Shown: piece by piece, positions 8,742-16,507 of the stretch
Layout: each line of letters opens with the position of its first letter
Position numbering within the stretch: the first letter of the stretch is position 1
Assembly (NCBI GenBank): GCA_910588565.1
Contig: CAJUPF010000003.1
Location: 52,344 to 88,887 of the forward strand
Length of the DNA: 36,544 nucleotides
Reading direction: 5' to 3'
Source: an uncultured Lachnospiraceae bacterium
Lineage (GTDB): Bacteria; Bacillota; Clostridia; Lachnospirales; Lachnospiraceae
The notes under the pieces: model-generated
Told to the model about the DNA's origin: nothing
Database searches by the model: none
The model's input: the letters and a program-made list of their open reading frames with translations, nothing else
Position numbers and translations under genes: made by a program

Positions 8742-9926
8742 TTATTTAATAATTTCTGTAATTCTTACACCGAAGTTCTCTTCGATAACAACTACCTCAC
8801 CTTTTGCCACATATTTGCCATTTACAAGCACATCAATCGGTTCTCCTGCAATTTTATCCAGTTCAATAATCTTGCCAGGTGCAAAATCAAGTATCTCTTG
8901 AATCGACTTGCTGGTTCTTCCCAATTCAACGGTCACATCCAACCCTACATCCATAATAATGCCGATATTATCCGACTGCAGAGCCGGATTAATATTCTGC
9001 GTAAATGTCTGGAACTGTGCGGGCTGCACATTGACCGGCTGTGCCATCATCGGCTGTGCCATCATCGGCTGTCCCATCATTGGCTGACCTCCCATCATCG
9101 GCTGTCCCATCATTGCTTGGTTCATCATCGGCTGTCCCATCATTGCTTGGTTCATCATTGATTCCGGCGCAGCCGCTTGTGCTGGTGCTGGTGCTGCCGA
9201 CGCCGCTGCCGGGCTGGCAGCCTGTTCCATTTCTGGTTCAGCTGAAGTCATAACTTCCATTTCCATATTCTTTGTTATACTAGCACACATCTCCCTTGCA
9301 AAAGAGAAGGGATATAACTGCATAATCTGGCTGTTCACCAAATCACCGATTTCCATACGGAAAGAAATCATAACGAATTCTCCCGCAAGGAAACTGTCGA
9401 TTTCTCCTCCGTCTACCGTCTCAGCCAGATCAATCACATCTGCTTCCGGCGGACTGATGTCAATCATCTTATTTAACATAGATGATAGGGATGTCGCTGC
9501 GGAACCCATCATCTGATTCATAGCTTCGCTGATTGCACTTAAGTGCAGCTCCCCAAGCTCGCCGTCTGTATTGGTCCCGTCTCCTCCCATCATCAAATCT
9601 GTAATTACTTTAACATCGTGTTCCTTGAGTACAAGAACATTGCTTCCATCCAATCCAACCGTATACCCAATTCGGATAAATACACACGGTCTTTCATAAG
9701 CTGCAACAATATCATCCCATCTGGCGAAGGATACAACCGGCGTTGAGATATCAACCTTTCTGTTTACCAGTGAAAACAACGTCGTCGCTGCTGTTCCCAT
9801 GCTGATATTTGCCACTTCTCCTATTGCATCTTTTTCAGAATCAGTAAGCGGTTGTTCATCGACACCGGAATCTCCCGGTTCATTTAACAGGGCATTGATT
9901 TCTTCCTGTGATAACATTTCATCCAT
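8742..9926 (-). CDS. fliY: FliY, C-ring switch protein with CheC-type phosphatase and FliN domains
   Basis: A 394-residue protein. The N-terminal MLSQEEINALL is a CheY-P-binding peptide like that of FliM. Two CheC-type phosphatase motifs follow: E37-V-A-N40 and E134-A-M-N137, each followed by the typical MGxAATxL stretch. Both active-site motifs are intact, so CheY-P phosphatase activity is expected. A low-complexity linker (about residues 235-302) holds an Ala/Pro tract and a Met-Gln-Pro repeat. Residues about 320-394 form the SpoA/FliN domain (DVTVELGRTSKSIQEILDFAPGKIIELD). FliY replaces FliN in Gram-positive switches. The fliM stop is 4 bases upstream. Confidence 0.95.
   Translation of the reverse strand: MDEMLSQEEINALLNEPGDSGVDEQPLTDSEKDAIGEVANISMGTAATTLFSLVNRKVDISTPVVSFARWDDIVAAYERPCVFIRIGYTVGLDGSNVLVLKEHDVKVITDLMMGGDGTNTDGELGELHLSAISEAMNQMMGSAATSLSSMLNKMIDISPPEADVIDLAETVDGGEIDSFLAGEFVMISFRMEIGDLVNSQIMQLYPFSFAREMCASITKNMEMEVMTSAEPEMEQAASPAAASAAPAPAQAAAPESMMNQAMMGQPMMNQAMMGQPMMGGQPMMGQPMMAQPMMAQPVNVQPAQFQTFTQNINPALQSDNIGIIMDVGLDVTVELGRTSKSIQEILDFAPGKIIELDKIAGEPIDVLVNGKYVAKGEVVVIEENFGVRITEIIK
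9033..9158 (-). repeat. In-frame Met-Gln-Pro tandem repeat in the fliY linker
   Basis: Residues 257-298 of FliY are built from imperfect units of the type MMGQPMM, MMNQA and MMAQP. At DNA level, a 12-15-base unit containing CATCATCGGCTGTCCCATCATTG recurs with point changes and one small insertion. The repeat lies between the phosphatase-like and SpoA domains. Replication slippage probably sets its length, so copy number may vary between strains. Confidence 0.9.
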
Positions 9927-9930
9927 TCTT

Positions 9931-10911
9931 TTATTGCTCCTCTTCGATTACTGATGTGATTCTTACTGCGTACTGATTGCCGGACGCTCCCGGTAATGCA
10001 GTAAATTTACGTATATTGCCAACGTATATATCCAATTCATTGTCAACTTTTGAATCCAGACGAATAATATCTCCGATCTGAAGATTCGTAAAATCCTGAA
10101 CAGAAACTGTACTCTTGCCCAGATACGCTTTCACTGGTACAGGCGCTCTTGAAATCAGGCTTTGTATCGTTTCCGTATATACAGTCTCATCGCTCTTTTT
10201 GATACTGGAATACCAGAATTTAGTATTCAGCTTATCCATAATAGGCTCTAACGTAATAAACGGCAGGCAGACATGCATTAAACCTTCTACATCTCCGATT
10301 TTCAGACTGATACTTACAATCGCAATCATCTCATTTGGAGAAATCATCTGTGCAAACTGAGAATTCGTCTCAATCCGTTCCAACCTTGGATGAATCTCAA
10401 TCACGCTATGCCAGGGTTCACTGAGCAGTTCTACACATACCGTCATAATCCGTTCAATGATCAAAAGTTCAATTTCCGAAAAATCACGGCTTTTATCCAA
10501 CGGAAGACCTACTCCGCCCAGCATCCTGTCTACCATACTATACCCAATGGTAGAAGCCATTTCCAAAATCACATTACCGCCTAGCGGCTCCATATCCACA
10601 ACCCCCAGCAAAACCGGGTTAATCAGCGAATTGGAAAATTCCAGAAACGTAACCGCTTCCGAATTCAGCACTTCAACCTGAACGGTTTTCCTGAAATATA
10701 CCGGAAGGTTCGTGGATAATAACCTTCCATAGTGTTCAAATATAATCTCTAATGTTCTCAGATGCTCCTTGGAAAATTTGGAAGGCCTTCTAAAATCATA
10801 ATCAACTACCCTTACATCCGGCTCTTCCTTCATATTCTCCGCATCAAGCTCGCCGTCACTGTATGCCCGCAGCAATCTGTCTATCTCTTCCTGGGACAAG
10901 ACATCGCCCAT
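9931..10911 (-). CDS. fliM: FliM, flagellar motor switch protein
   Basis: A 326-residue protein with the N-terminal CheY-P-binding motif LSQEEIDRLL (residues 5-14). A middle CheC-like domain contains the GGxG-type stretch DRMLGGVGLPLD, and the C-terminal SpoA domain contains STVSVQDFTNLQIGDIIRLD (about residues 265-285). FliM links FliG above with FliY below in the C ring. A GGTGAGG site stands just before the ATG. fliL ends 45 bases upstream and fliY follows after 4 bases. Confidence 0.96.
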   Translation of the reverse strand: MGDVLSQEEIDRLLRAYSDGELDAENMKEEPDVRVVDYDFRRPSKFSKEHLRTLEIIFEHYGRLLSTNLPVYFRKTVQVEVLNSEAVTFLEFSNSLINPVLLGVVDMEPLGGNVILEMASTIGYSMVDRMLGGVGLPLDKSRDFSEIELLIIERIMTVCVELLSEPWHSVIEIHPRLERIETNSQFAQMISPNEMIAIVSISLKIGDVEGLMHVCLPFITLEPIMDKLNTKFWYSSIKKSDETVYTETIQSLISRAPVPVKAYLGKSTVSVQDFTNLQIGDIIRLDSKVDNELDIYVGNIRKFTALPGASGNQYAVRITSVIEEEQ

Positions 10912-10956
10912 GAAACCTCACCACCTGCCTAAAATGCATTTTTGTAAAAATTTGTA

Positions 10957-11475
10957 CTACTGAGAAGTAACTTTGGAAAATCCAACACTGACAATAAAAT
11001 CAGAATTAAATAACTGCTGCAGTGACGCCAGAATCTCATTCTGGACTGCCTGCTGGTCTGAAGTAAACTCCTCAAATGTATATCCGGAGATTACCGTATT
11101 GATCTGACTTCTGATCAGACTGTCTTTTTCTGCCAGCTGCTCTGCGCTGCCATATTTCTTATAGTCATCACTTTCTGTATTCATGGAAAGTGAAACCGCA
11201 ACGGATGCATAATGTTTCTTGCCGTCCCCACTGTCTTTTAAGTTAATCTGCATCTCTTCTACATTGTAAGACGCCACTTTGTCAATGGGAACCCGCATCG
11301 CATCAGAAGTCACCGCGCCACTTCTCAGCTCCAGGTCAATCGCTGTACACACCTGTGTAATCAGCTCATTTGCCTTCTTTGTCTCTGGCAGTATTGAAAT
11401 TGTCAAAATAGATGTCAAAATCAGGTTAACCAAAACCAGTGCAAATATAACAACCGTAATAAGATTCTTCTTCAT
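10957..11475 (-). CDS. fliL: FliL, stator-associated flagellar protein
   Basis: A 172-residue protein with one N-terminal membrane anchor (residues 5-28, LITVVIFALVLVNLILTSIL) and an extracytoplasmic domain that ends in a FliL-like tail (AVQNEILASLQQLFNSDFIVSVGFSKVTSQ). FliL forms rings around the stator and raises motor torque in studied species. Its place between motB and fliM fits that role. Overall identity to other FliL proteins is usually low, so the call rests on topology, tail and position. Confidence 0.88.
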   Translation of the reverse strand: MKKNLITVVIFALVLVNLILTSILTISILPETKKANELITQVCTAIDLELRSGAVTSDAMRVPIDKVASYNVEEMQINLKDSGDGKKHYASVAVSLSMNTESDDYKKYGSAEQLAEKDSLIRSQINTVISGYTFEEFTSDQQAVQNEILASLQQLFNSDFIVSVGFSKVTSQ

Positions 11476-11496
11476 ATGTCTGTTCCTTTCTTCGTT

Positions 11497-12345
11497 TTAA
11501 TGATCTGAATTATATGAATTATATATCTTAACTTCTACTCTTCGGTTCCGGGCTCTGCCTTCCGGAGTCGCATTGTCGGCAATCGGAACATACTCGCCCC
11601 GTCCTGAAGATTTCAACAGGCTCGAATCCAAATCCGTAATATTCCTAATATAATCCGCTACGCTTAACGCACGATACATGGAAAGCACATTGTTATTCTC
11701 ATATTTACTGTTTGAAATCGGAACATTATCTGTATGGCCTTCAATCTCTATAATATTACTGCCATAATTTGAAAGGATTGCGCCAATCTTATCTACCAGA
11801 GGATAAGCGTCCTGGCGAATTTCAGATTTACCCGAATCAAACAAGAGCGCTCCGTTTAAAGTCAGAAGAACATACTGCGCATTAAATTCAACTTCCACTT
11901 CATTCTGAATCCCATAGCGTTCTGTCTGTTCTGTAATCTCTTCTGCCATCTCTTCCGATTCTTTCAGAGACTCTTCCTGATATGCTTCCTTAATATCCCG
12001 CTCTGTCTGTGTACTCTCTTCCGACTGTGTATCCTGCTCTGTCTGCGTAACATCTGTATCATCCGTCTCTTCTTCTGAAAGCTGTTCAAAATAAATACTG
12101 AAATCTTTCAGCTGGCTGATACCGGAATTTATCAGTTCTCCTTCTCCGATGGAAGAGCCGCCGGCCGGCAGCACGCTGAATGTACTCTGCAGAGAAGCAA
12201 CTACCATTTGAAATTTTTCAGCATCGACAGTTGACATGGAAAAGAGCAACACGAAGAAACACAACAACAGATTCATCAAATCACTAAATGTGGCCATCCA
12301 TGCCGGCGAACCTTTGGCCGCTTCTTCCCGTTTCTTTTTTGCCAC
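11497..12345 (-). CDS. motB: MotB, stator protein with peptidoglycan-binding OmpA domain
   Basis: A 282-residue protein with a short basic N-terminus, then one membrane helix carrying the proton-accepting Asp (D22 in ATFSDLMNLLLCFFVLLF). An acidic Glu/Thr/Ser-rich linker (about residues 85-145, for example DTDVTQTEQDTQSEES) leads to an OmpA/MotB domain with IEGHTDNVPI and GRGEYVPIADNATPEGRARNRRVE. The GTG start shares its first base with the motA TAG stop, and the site GGAGGTGAA lies inside motA, so the two subunits are translationally coupled. The Asp and general sequence suggest a proton-driven stator, but ion choice was not tested. Confidence 0.96.
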   Translation of the reverse strand: MAKKKREEAAKGSPAWMATFSDLMNLLLCFFVLLFSMSTVDAEKFQMVVASLQSTFSVLPAGGSSIGEGELINSGISQLKDFSIYFEQLSEEETDDTDVTQTEQDTQSEESTQTERDIKEAYQEESLKESEEMAEEITEQTERYGIQNEVEVEFNAQYVLLTLNGALLFDSGKSEIRQDAYPLVDKIGAILSNYGSNIIEIEGHTDNVPISNSKYENNNVLSMYRALSVADYIRNITDLDSSLLKSSGRGEYVPIADNATPEGRARNRRVEVKIYNSYNSDH

Positions 12346-13127
12346 TATTCTTCACCTCCGCCGGTGCCAATGCCATCCCGGATAGCTGGTGCCAGGAAGG
12401 ATTTAAGTTTTTCTTCAATAACCCTTGGGTTTTCTCCTGCCTGAATCGAAAGGAGACCTTCTACCATAACTTCTTTTACAATAATCTCCAGATCATTGTT
12501 CACCTTCATCTTGTTTGCAACCGGAGTACATAGCCAGTTTGCAATCAGAGAACCATATAAAGTTGTAAGCAATGCTACCGCCATAGCCGGTCCGATTGCA
12601 GACGCGTCTTCCATGTTGTTCAACATGTTTACCAGACCAATCAGGGTACCGATCATACCCCATGCAGGACCTAACTCTGCCCATTTCTCCCAGAAGCCAA
12701 TCACTTTCTTATGCCGATCCTCAATACACATCAGCTCAGTCTCCAGGATTCCCCGGACAAGTTCCGGATCTGTACCGTCCACGACCAACATGATACCTTT
12801 CTTCAGGAATGGATCATCAATATCATTCGAAGCTTCTTCCAATGCCAGAAGCCCCTCTTTTCTGGCTACATTTGCCAGGTTGATTATGTTGCTGATCACA
12901 CTTCCCGGATCCCGGGCCTCTTCTTTCATTACAAGTGCGATACTCTGGAAGCCCTTGACAAAGTCGCTCACCTTATGCGAGCCTAAAACTCCTGTTACGG
13001 AACCGCCAATTGTAATAATAATGGATGGCACGTCTACGTAACCCAGAAGATCTGCCTTGTTCGAAAGAATACCAAAGATAACCATTGCCATTCCAAGTAG
13101 AATCCCCAATAAAGATGCTATGTCCAC
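12345..13127 (-). CDS. motA: MotA, stator ion-channel protein
   Basis: A 260-residue protein with four membrane segments. The second pair contains the family motif GPAWGMIGTLIGLVNML and the segment AVALLTTLYGSLIANWLCTPVANK. The cytoplasmic loop with LMCIEDRHKKVIGFWEKWAEL is where charged residues contact FliG in the known family. The start is GTG with AGGTGAGGG just upstream. It is the first gene of the second flagellar block, about 70 bases downstream of a SigA-type promoter. The end overlaps motB by one base. Confidence 0.96.
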   Translation of the reverse strand: MDIASLLGILLGMAMVIFGILSNKADLLGYVDVPSIIITIGGSVTGVLGSHKVSDFVKGFQSIALVMKEEARDPGSVISNIINLANVARKEGLLALEEASNDIDDPFLKKGIMLVVDGTDPELVRGILETELMCIEDRHKKVIGFWEKWAELGPAWGMIGTLIGLVNMLNNMEDASAIGPAMAVALLTTLYGSLIANWLCTPVANKMKVNNDLEIIVKEVMVEGLLSIQAGENPRVIEEKLKSFLAPAIRDGIGTGGGEE

Positions 13128-13195
13128 TTAACCCTCACCTGCCTGTATTTTTTTATTGGTAAATGACATATCTGCCATAAAACCCTATCACGTAT

Positions 13196-13224
13196 AGTTT
13201 ACTATTTTTTGACACAATTGTCTA
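13196..13224 (-). promoter_or_regulatory. SigA-type promoter for the motA-flhG block
   Basis: On the minus strand TAGACA (13,219-13,224) and TAAACT (13,196-13,201) are spaced by exactly 17 bases in an A/T-rich region. The promoter lies downstream of the flgE terminator and about 70 bases before the motA GTG. No sigma-28-type GCCGATAA box was seen. Read-through from block 1 may add to expression. Confidence 0.65.
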
Positions 13225-13290
13225 TTCATTTATTGAATTTTTTTTAGACCAAATTCAAACAATTTATTATGCCTGCATCCTATTCGATTC

Positions 13291-13331
13291 AAAAAGTGTG
13301 TATGATCCGGTTACTGCCGGATCATACACAC
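13291..13331 (-). terminator. Rho-independent terminator after flgE
   Basis: A perfect 15-bp inverted repeat (GTGTGTATGATCCGG and its complement, loop of 6) is followed on the minus strand by TTTTT. There is no T run on the other side, so it works for leftward transcription only. It ends the flgB-flgE block. Confidence 0.9.
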
Positions 13332-13389
13332 CCAGTATACCATATTTCACAAAATTGGAACACCCATATATTTTATTACGATATTTTAA

Positions 13390-13419
13390 TAACAGTTCAG
13401 CCTTCCGGCCTTACTGTTA
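13390..13419 (-). other. Stem-loop just downstream of flgE
   Basis: A 7-bp stem (TAACAGT with ACTGTTA) encloses an A/G-rich internal loop, a second 4-bp stem and a GGAA tetraloop of the GNRA type. It begins 26 bases after the flgE stop and has no clear T run, so it is more likely a 3' stabilising or processing element than a terminator. Together with the terminator and the promoter it is all that was found in the gene-free stretch 13,128-13,445. Confidence 0.45.
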
Positions 13420-13445
13420 CTATCTAACTATGCCAGGAACTCCTC

Positions 13446-15248
13446 TTAACGTTTCAGGTTAATCAGCTCTTCCAGAAGCGTATCAGAAACGGTAATGACA
13501 CGTGAGTTAGACTGGAATCCTCTCTGAGTAATGATCATCTGTGTAAATTCGCTTGACAAATCCACATTTGACATTTCCAGTTCACCGGACGTCATACTGC
13601 TGCCGTCTGCTGCGATTTCCACGCCGATTCCATCAAAATCACCGGAATTCAGCGTTGTCGTATAACAGTTATCTCCTACTTTTTCAAGACCGGATGCATT
13701 TGCAAACTGTGCAACCGCAATCTGGCCTAACAATACGGTATTGCCATTGTCATAGGAGCCGTAAATTTTACCGTCGCTGTTAATGCTAAGCCCAATCATA
13801 ACGCCAAGAGCCTTTCCTTTTCCAACTGTTCCTTTTCCAACTGTTCCTTTATCAAATCCAGGCTCTGCCCCTATCGTAGACTTTCCGCCATTGTCTGAGG
13901 TTAGGCAGGTTGAAAAGTCAATCTCAATATCCTCGAAATTATCTCCAAGTGTATCCGCCAGATGCATAACAACAGAACTAGAACCCTGCATATCCACATA
14001 GGAAAATTTTCCATCCGTTTTGTTGAACTGTAAGTTATAATTTACAGCAGGCTCTGTGTAGAGCAGATTTCCTGTGGCCTCGTCAATAGAAAGGCTTGGG
14101 ATGTCGCCGCTGCCAAATGAGCCAAGCTGCGTCAGATTGATTCCAAACAGTTCTGTCACTTTGTTGTCTGTCTTCGCATCCGTTGTAAAAGTATTGCCGC
14201 TTCCGGGATTCTGCGCGTCTGCGATTGCATCTTCCGCAGTCAGATAATATGTATAGCTCGGAATCGTGTATGTATCATCCGCATTCGGGAATGTCAGGGT
14301 GTCCAGCTTTACATACCTTGTAATCGCTTCTCCGGTAGCGTTGTAATCCGAATAGGAATAATAATATCCTTCCCCGCTAAATCCATACGCCGGATCTACA
14401 TCTCCGTCCTTCAAATATCTGACATGGGAATCTGTAGGCGCATAAGATTTGGACGCTGTCGTATTCTTTCCAAATACGGTTGCAAGTCTGTCCTGATCGC
14501 CTTTCGTATAATCATTCAAGACAGAATGATTTTTGGAATCCAGGATATCCGTAAGTTCAACGGTATAAGAACCCTCATCCCCATTGATCAGTTTTACTGC
14601 AAATTTTGCTGTATAGCTGTACCCTAACTTATCAAAGAAATTCATGGTCATAACATAACCATCGTCACTCGTAACATTGGTATCGTTCTTATCCATAACG
14701 CCGCCAACCGTACCGGCTGTCGTTGCTTCCGGCGCTGAGGTAAGATTCTTCTCCTGCATCACGCGCAATGCGGACACAGTGTCTTTGCGGATCTCCCCGG
14801 TTGTCTCGTCTACCTGCCAGCCCATCACCGTATAACCGGTAGACGTCATAGCCAGGTTGCCCGCTCCGTCTATATAAAAGGAACCTGCCCTTGTAAAGAG
14901 ATTCTGTGTACCATCGTTTACAATAAAGAAATTCGTGGTTACTTTATCCGTCAGACGCAGATCCTTACCATCGCCTGTTGTTTCTGCTGTACCGGGAGAT
15001 GTAATCGTAATTTTGGTCGCGCCGCTGGTAACACCAAGACCAATCTGTTTGGCATTGACGCCGCCCTTTCCGGTTGTCGCATTTGCTCCGGAAGCTCCGG
15101 AAACTGTCTGGTACATAATCTCACTGAACGTTACTGCTGAAGATTTGAACGCTACGGTATTTACGTTTGCTACGTTATTACCAATTACGTCCATCTTGGT
15201 CTGATGTGTCTTAAGTCCTGACACAGCAGAAAATAATGATCTCATCAT
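13446..15248 (-). CDS. flgE: FlgE, flagellar hook protein
   Basis: A 600-residue hook protein, longer than the roughly 400-residue enteric FlgE. The conserved N-terminus is MMRSLFSAVSGLKTHQ...GNNVANVNTVAFKSS, and the C-terminus contains NVDLSSEFTQMIITQRGFQSNSRVI and ends LLEELINLKR; these form the coiled-coil core of the hook. The middle (about residues 150-480) is variable and Asp/Gly/Tyr-rich, as expected for the exposed domain. AGGAGGT lies 8 bases before the first of two adjacent ATGs, so the upstream one is chosen. Residues near 470-480 hold the micro-repeat GTVGKGTVGKG. It is the last gene of block 1. Confidence 0.95.
   Translation of the reverse strand: MMRSLFSAVSGLKTHQTKMDVIGNNVANVNTVAFKSSAVTFSEIMYQTVSGASGANATTGKGGVNAKQIGLGVTSGATKITITSPGTAETTGDGKDLRLTDKVTTNFFIVNDGTQNLFTRAGSFYIDGAGNLAMTSTGYTVMGWQVDETTGEIRKDTVSALRVMQEKNLTSAPEATTAGTVGGVMDKNDTNVTSDDGYVMTMNFFDKLGYSYTAKFAVKLINGDEGSYTVELTDILDSKNHSVLNDYTKGDQDRLATVFGKNTTASKSYAPTDSHVRYLKDGDVDPAYGFSGEGYYYSYSDYNATGEAITRYVKLDTLTFPNADDTYTIPSYTYYLTAEDAIADAQNPGSGNTFTTDAKTDNKVTELFGINLTQLGSFGSGDIPSLSIDEATGNLLYTEPAVNYNLQFNKTDGKFSYVDMQGSSSVVMHLADTLGDNFEDIEIDFSTCLTSDNGGKSTIGAEPGFDKGTVGKGTVGKGKALGVMIGLSINSDGKIYGSYDNGNTVLLGQIAVAQFANASGLEKVGDNCYTTTLNSGDFDGIGVEIAADGSSMTSGELEMSNVDLSSEFTQMIITQRGFQSNSRVITVSDTLLEELINLKR
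13816..13850 (-). repeat. 15-bp tandem duplication within flgE
   Basis: CCTTTTCCAACTGTT occurs twice head to tail (13,816-13,830 and 13,831-13,845), followed by a partial third copy (CCTTT). It encodes a repeated five-residue unit in the exposed domain of the hook protein and keeps the frame. Confidence 0.9.
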
Positions 15249-15331
15249 AATAAATGACCTCCTGATTATCCGCGGCCTGTCTGCCTGCCTTCTCTGTCAG
15301 TCAAAGGCATACTGCTTCCCTTAAGGTCCAG

Positions 15332-15727
15332 CTATATAATAACAGCGCCGTCAATATTGGTAAATATATTATTTTGTGTCTCCATCTGATCCATTGCGGT
15401 TACGACTGTTTTACTCGGTACATTCACGATAAAAGCCAGAGAATCTACCATAACCAGCGATTCCCGGATTCCTTTTTCGCCAGCCTTCGCAACGCCGTTT
15501 TCCAGCCGGGCATTCTGTTCTTCCGTAAGGCTGATATTGCGTTTTTCCAGCCGCATAGAAGCATGTTTGGAAAATTTCAGTTCAGAGGCTCTTCCTGACT
15601 GTTTCTCTTTTAGAATCTCTTCAAAAGAAATCCTGCCTGCGCCTGCAGTTTTGGCATATTCCGGTGATGTAAGATACTTACCCGCAACCTGCTCAATGGA
15701 TGTAAACCGATTTGTGATCTTTTCCAT
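15332..15727 (-). CDS. TIGR02530-type flagellar operon protein between flgD and flgE
   Basis: A 131-residue soluble protein matching the small conserved family that sits between flgD and flgE in clostridial and bacillar operons. Recognisable parts are ISFEEILKEK (about 33-42), LKFSKHASMRLEKRNISLTEEQ (about 50-71) and DSLAFIVNVPSKTVVTAMDQ (about 95-114). No membrane segment or signal peptide is visible. Its exact role is not established; position suggests hook assembly or control of hook export. The site GAGGTGG precedes the ATG, and flgD ends 27 bases upstream. Confidence 0.85.
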   Translation of the reverse strand: MEKITNRFTSIEQVAGKYLTSPEYAKTAGAGRISFEEILKEKQSGRASELKFSKHASMRLEKRNISLTEEQNARLENGVAKAGEKGIRESLVMVDSLAFIVNVPSKTVVTAMDQMETQNNIFTNIDGAVII

Positions 15728-15754
15728 ATTGCCACCTCGCCCATCGGCTTTACA

Positions 15755-16480
15755 CTATTTTTCATCCTCATCGGGAGATTCTGTCCCGTCTGGTTTTTCC
15801 GTTTCATCCGTATCATCGTCAGTTCCGCTGCTCCCGGTAAGCTCTTTAATCTTCTTTTCCAGTTCTTCCAGCTTCTCCAGATCTTTCTTACTGACAAATC
15901 CCTGCTGATATGGCGTCATAGCATCATATACTTCTCTTGCATTCTTTACCGCATCTGCATCTTGCGCTGTCACCATGCCGGCAGACGGAAGTTTTGCAAT
16001 CATTGCGGAAAACGCGTTGGCCATTTCAAACGCTTCAAAATAAGCGCTGTCCGCCACAGTATCCAGATCTTCTAAGGAATAAAGCCCGTCGTTGACTGCC
16101 AGGAATACCTCGCCGTTTTCATACATTACATAATCCACTTTGCCGGCAATCGTATTTACATTTCCTAACTTATCTGTTACGTTTAAGATAACATACTGTC
16201 CAACTAAGCTGTTCGCCATCCCTTTGCTTATCGTATCCTGCAGGTTCTGGGTTGCCTCTAACTGGGAAAAAGTTGCCAGCTGGGAAATATACTCCGTATT
16301 ATCCATTGGCTCCAGCGGGTCCTGATACTGCATCTGCGCTACTAAAAGCTGTAAAAACGCTTCTTTGTCCAGTCCGGAGGTGCTTTTTTCAGAAGCCTTT
16401 GAGGAGGATGAAGAAGCTGACGAGGCTGATGCGCTGCCATCCACTACTTCTCCGTTTTCTACCGGTATCATTAATGCCAT
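15755..16480 (-). CDS. flgD: FlgD, hook-capping protein with an unusual C-terminal helical module
   Basis: A 241-residue protein. A Ser-rich N-terminus (15-35) is followed by the conserved FlgD segment LDKEAFLQLLVAQMQYQDPLEPMDNTEYISQLATFSQLE (37-75). Residues about 90-140 fit the start of the FlgD body. Residues about 150-214 do not look like FlgD: they have the pattern IAKLP...VT..D..AV.NAREVYDAMTPYQQ..V...DLEKLEELE, which resembles helical repeats of Gram-positive surface proteins (AYDALT/QKALV type). The end (217-241) is a Glu/Asp-rich tail. FlgD forms the cap on which hook subunits polymerise. Its place between fliK and the flgE region is standard, and AAAGGAG precedes the ATG. Confidence 0.92.
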   Translation of the reverse strand: MALMIPVENGEVVDGSASASSASSSSSKASEKSTSGLDKEAFLQLLVAQMQYQDPLEPMDNTEYISQLATFSQLEATQNLQDTISKGMANSLVGQYVILNVTDKLGNVNTIAGKVDYVMYENGEVFLAVNDGLYSLEDLDTVADSAYFEAFEMANAFSAMIAKLPSAGMVTAQDADAVKNAREVYDAMTPYQQGFVSKKDLEKLEELEKKIKELTGSSGTDDDTDETEKPDGTESPDEDEK

Positions 16481-16507
16481 AGTATTCTCCTTTCTTTACT
16501 CTATAAC

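Noticed and set aside
13327..13356. Extended -10 sequence TGGTATACT on the minus strand beside the flgE terminator
   Set aside because: The predicted start would fall inside the terminator stem, so no useful transcript would result; the -35 is poor.
13128..13445. A short flbD gene between flgE and motA
   Set aside because: The gap was read on both strands and has no frame with FlbD-like sequence.
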